A DNA stretch of 6,219 bases from Nitrospirota bacterium (lineage in GTDB: Bacteria > Nitrospirota_A > Leptospirillia > Leptospirillales > Leptospirillaceae), in assembly GCA_021795275.1 (NCBI GenBank), contig JAJYPO010000136.1, positions 1 to 6,219 of the forward strand. The letters run 5' to 3'. The stretch's first letter is position 1; each line of letters begins with the position of its first letter. Made by a program: the position numbers and the translations under genes. The notes beneath the pieces are model-generated. The model was not told where the DNA came from and ran no database searches. It was given only the letters and a program-made list of their open reading frames with translations. Positions 5,514 to 6,219 of the stretch are shown piece after piece.

Positions 5514-5543
5514 TTCCTGATTGGGCTCCGTTTTTATCAGGAA
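5514..5543 (-). terminator. Stem-loop over the coaBC stop codon, possible terminator
   Basis: TTCCTGAT and ATCAGGAA form a perfect 8-bp inverted repeat (5514-5521 and 5536-5543) around a 14-nt loop. On the minus strand the first arm contains the coaBC TGA (5539-5537). Downstream the transcript reads AAATCCCTTTCC, with no proper U-run, so a classical intrinsic terminator is not assured. It could instead protect the 3' end of the coaBC message. Its position exactly at the gene end argues for a role at transcript ends. Confidence 0.4.
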
Positions 5544-6219
5544 GGATTCCGCCATCCCGTAGCCGTGATGGCGTCGAGGATCTGTCCGGCGATGGCGGTC
5601 TTGTCCGCCCGCGGAAGGGTCCGGAATTCCCCCGCCGGGGTGACGAGGGTCACCTCGTTATCCGGAGAGGAAAATCCGATGTCGGAGCGGGAGATGTCGT
5701 TTGCAACCAGGAGATCCACCCCCTTTTTCTGGCATTTTTCGAGCAGGCTGGCCGGATCGAGGGAGGATTCGGCGGCAAAGCCGACCAGAAACTGACCCGG
5801 CTTTTTCAAGGCCGAAAGACCTTTCAGGATGTCGGCATTTTCGACGAGGGAGAGGGACCATTCCCGGCCGTCCTTTTTCCTTTTGCCCGCCACCGGATCC
5901 TTCGGACGGTAGTCGGAGACGGCCGCCGCCATGATCAGAAGCTGGTGCGAAGGAAAGAGGGAGCGGAGGCGATCCTCCATCTCCCGGGCCGTAGTGACAG
6001 GGTGATGGTCCGTGCCGGGGACGGGAGGGAGAGAGGTCGGTCCCGAGACGACCGTCACCTGGGCCCCCCGGTCGAGGGCCGCCCGGGCCAGGGCCTCGCC
6101 CATCCGGCCGGAGGAGCGGTTTCCGATGTAGCGGACGGAGTCCAGGGGTTCGAGGGTGGGTCCTGTGGAGATGAGGATCCGGAGCCCCGAAAGGGGAGCC
6201 TGGACAGGGGGAGATTTCC
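5537..6219 (-). CDS. coaBC: CoaBC, phosphopantothenoylcysteine synthetase (CoaB) part; N-terminal CoaC outside the window
   Basis: CoaBC joins phosphopantothenate to cysteine using CTP (CoaB) and then decarboxylates the product (CoaC), giving 4'-phosphopantetheine for coenzyme A. About 226 codons are visible; the frame stays open to the window edge, so the 5' end is missing. The visible part is the CoaB domain: ILISTGPTLEPLDSVRYIG (14-32 of the visible residues), then NRSSGRMG (33-40), whose N33 corresponds to the essential Asn of E. coli CoaB. Further on are MAAAVSDYRPKDP, then GKRKKDGREWSLSLVENADI matching the KxKK-type lysine motif, then VGFAAES and VANDIS, and SSPDNEVTLVT near the end. 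The common GTRE of the first motif is PTLE here. I read through the internal ATG at 6103 because the family homology clearly starts upstream of it. A stand-alone CoaB is possible, as the CoaC half cannot be seen, but the fused protein is usual in bacteria. It is separated from the next gene by 426 nt and is probably a separate transcript. Confidence 0.93.
   Translation of the reverse strand, partial: KSPPVQAPLSGLRILISTGPTLEPLDSVRYIGNRSSGRMGEALARAALDRGAQVTVVSGPTSLPPVPGTDHHPVTTAREMEDRLRSLFPSHQLLIMAAAVSDYRPKDPVAGKRKKDGREWSLSLVENADILKGLSALKKPGQFLVGFAAESSLDPASLLEKCQKKGVDLLVANDISRSDIGFSSPDNEVTLVTPAGEFRTLPRADKTAIAGQILDAITATGWRNPS

Larger units (their letters stand above)
5111..5536. other. 426-base intergenic region and operon leader
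   Basis: No convincing gene lies between the coaBC stop and the TPR gene. Short reading frames on both strands here (for example minus 5300-5085 and plus 5240-5437) have no recognisable motifs and no proper ribosome binding sites. The region is visibly richer in A+T than the flanking genes around 5411-5437. It contains several inverted repeats and weak promoter-like boxes, listed separately. Since all flanking genes read leftwards, it should hold the end of the coaBC transcript and the promoter and leader of the TPR-aroQ-efp-accBC-thiE operon. No tRNA-like or known riboswitch consensus was recognised; in particular, I do not see the conserved TPP riboswitch segments, although thiE is in the operon. 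Confidence 0.7.

Noticed and set aside
5111..5536. TPP riboswitch, tRNA, 6S RNA or SRP RNA in the gap
   Set aside because: I looked for their conserved segments on both strands and recognised none; only unassigned stem-loops remain.
5451..5795. 114-codon plus-strand frame across the intergenic region into coaBC
   Set aside because: Most of it is antisense to conserved CoaB sequence, and the remainder has no recognisable features.
1..6219. Frequent TCCGGA/CTCCGGAG palindromes as a site-specific motif
   Set aside because: Most occurrences lie in genes and follow from common codons (TCC, CCG, GAG, ATC-CGG), so they are not evidence for a dedicated site.

Overview
The window is GC-rich, housekeeping-type bacterial DNA, and every gene I can support lies on the minus strand. 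Reading in the direction of transcription, from high to low coordinates, it holds: the 3' part of coaBC (CoA biosynthesis), a 426-base non-coding gap, a TPR/Roadblock protein, aroQ, efp, accB, accC, thiE, and the first few codons of one more possible gene running off the left edge. Protein motifs fit a free-living Gram-negative-type bacterium. The aroQ-efp-accB-accC neighbourhood is widespread in bacteria. The GC-rich codon use and the TPR/Roadblock protein next to aroQ made me think of Nitrospirota (for example Leptospirillum-like) or deltaproteobacterial lineages, but nothing in the window settles the taxon.

Layout. 6219-5537: CoaB (phosphopantothenoylcysteine synthetase) half of a CoaBC protein, cut by the window edge. 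5536-5111: intergenic region with a stem-loop over the coaBC stop codon, one or two weak promoter-like boxes, a terminator-like stem-loop in mid-leader, and a perfect 8-bp inverted repeat near the next gene. 5110-19: six genes packed tightly enough to be one operon. The gaps are 1 nt (TPR/aroQ), 46 nt (aroQ/efp), 32 nt (efp/accB), a 1-nt TGATG overlap (accB/accC) and 4 nt (accC/thiE). A second TGATG at 21-17 may couple thiE to the next gene.

How the genes relate. AccB and AccC are the biotin carrier and biotin carboxylase of acetyl-CoA carboxylase (first step of fatty acid synthesis). AroQ makes 3-dehydroshikimate for aromatic amino acids. EF-P rescues ribosomes stalled on proline runs. ThiE makes thiamine phosphate. 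CoaBC, in the upstream unit, supplies the CoA used by acetyl-CoA carboxylase. The members therefore serve growth-linked biosynthesis rather than a single pathway. The least explained member is the 485-residue protein that opens the operon: three N-terminal TPRs, acidic proline-rich linkers, a fourth TPR-like unit and a C-terminal Roadblock/LC7-like domain, a fold known from regulators of small Ras-like GTPases. I see no mobile elements, CRISPR arrays, rRNA or tRNA genes. I found no clear new defence or mobile system; the TPR/Roadblock protein and the structured leader in front of it are the best candidates for something undescribed.
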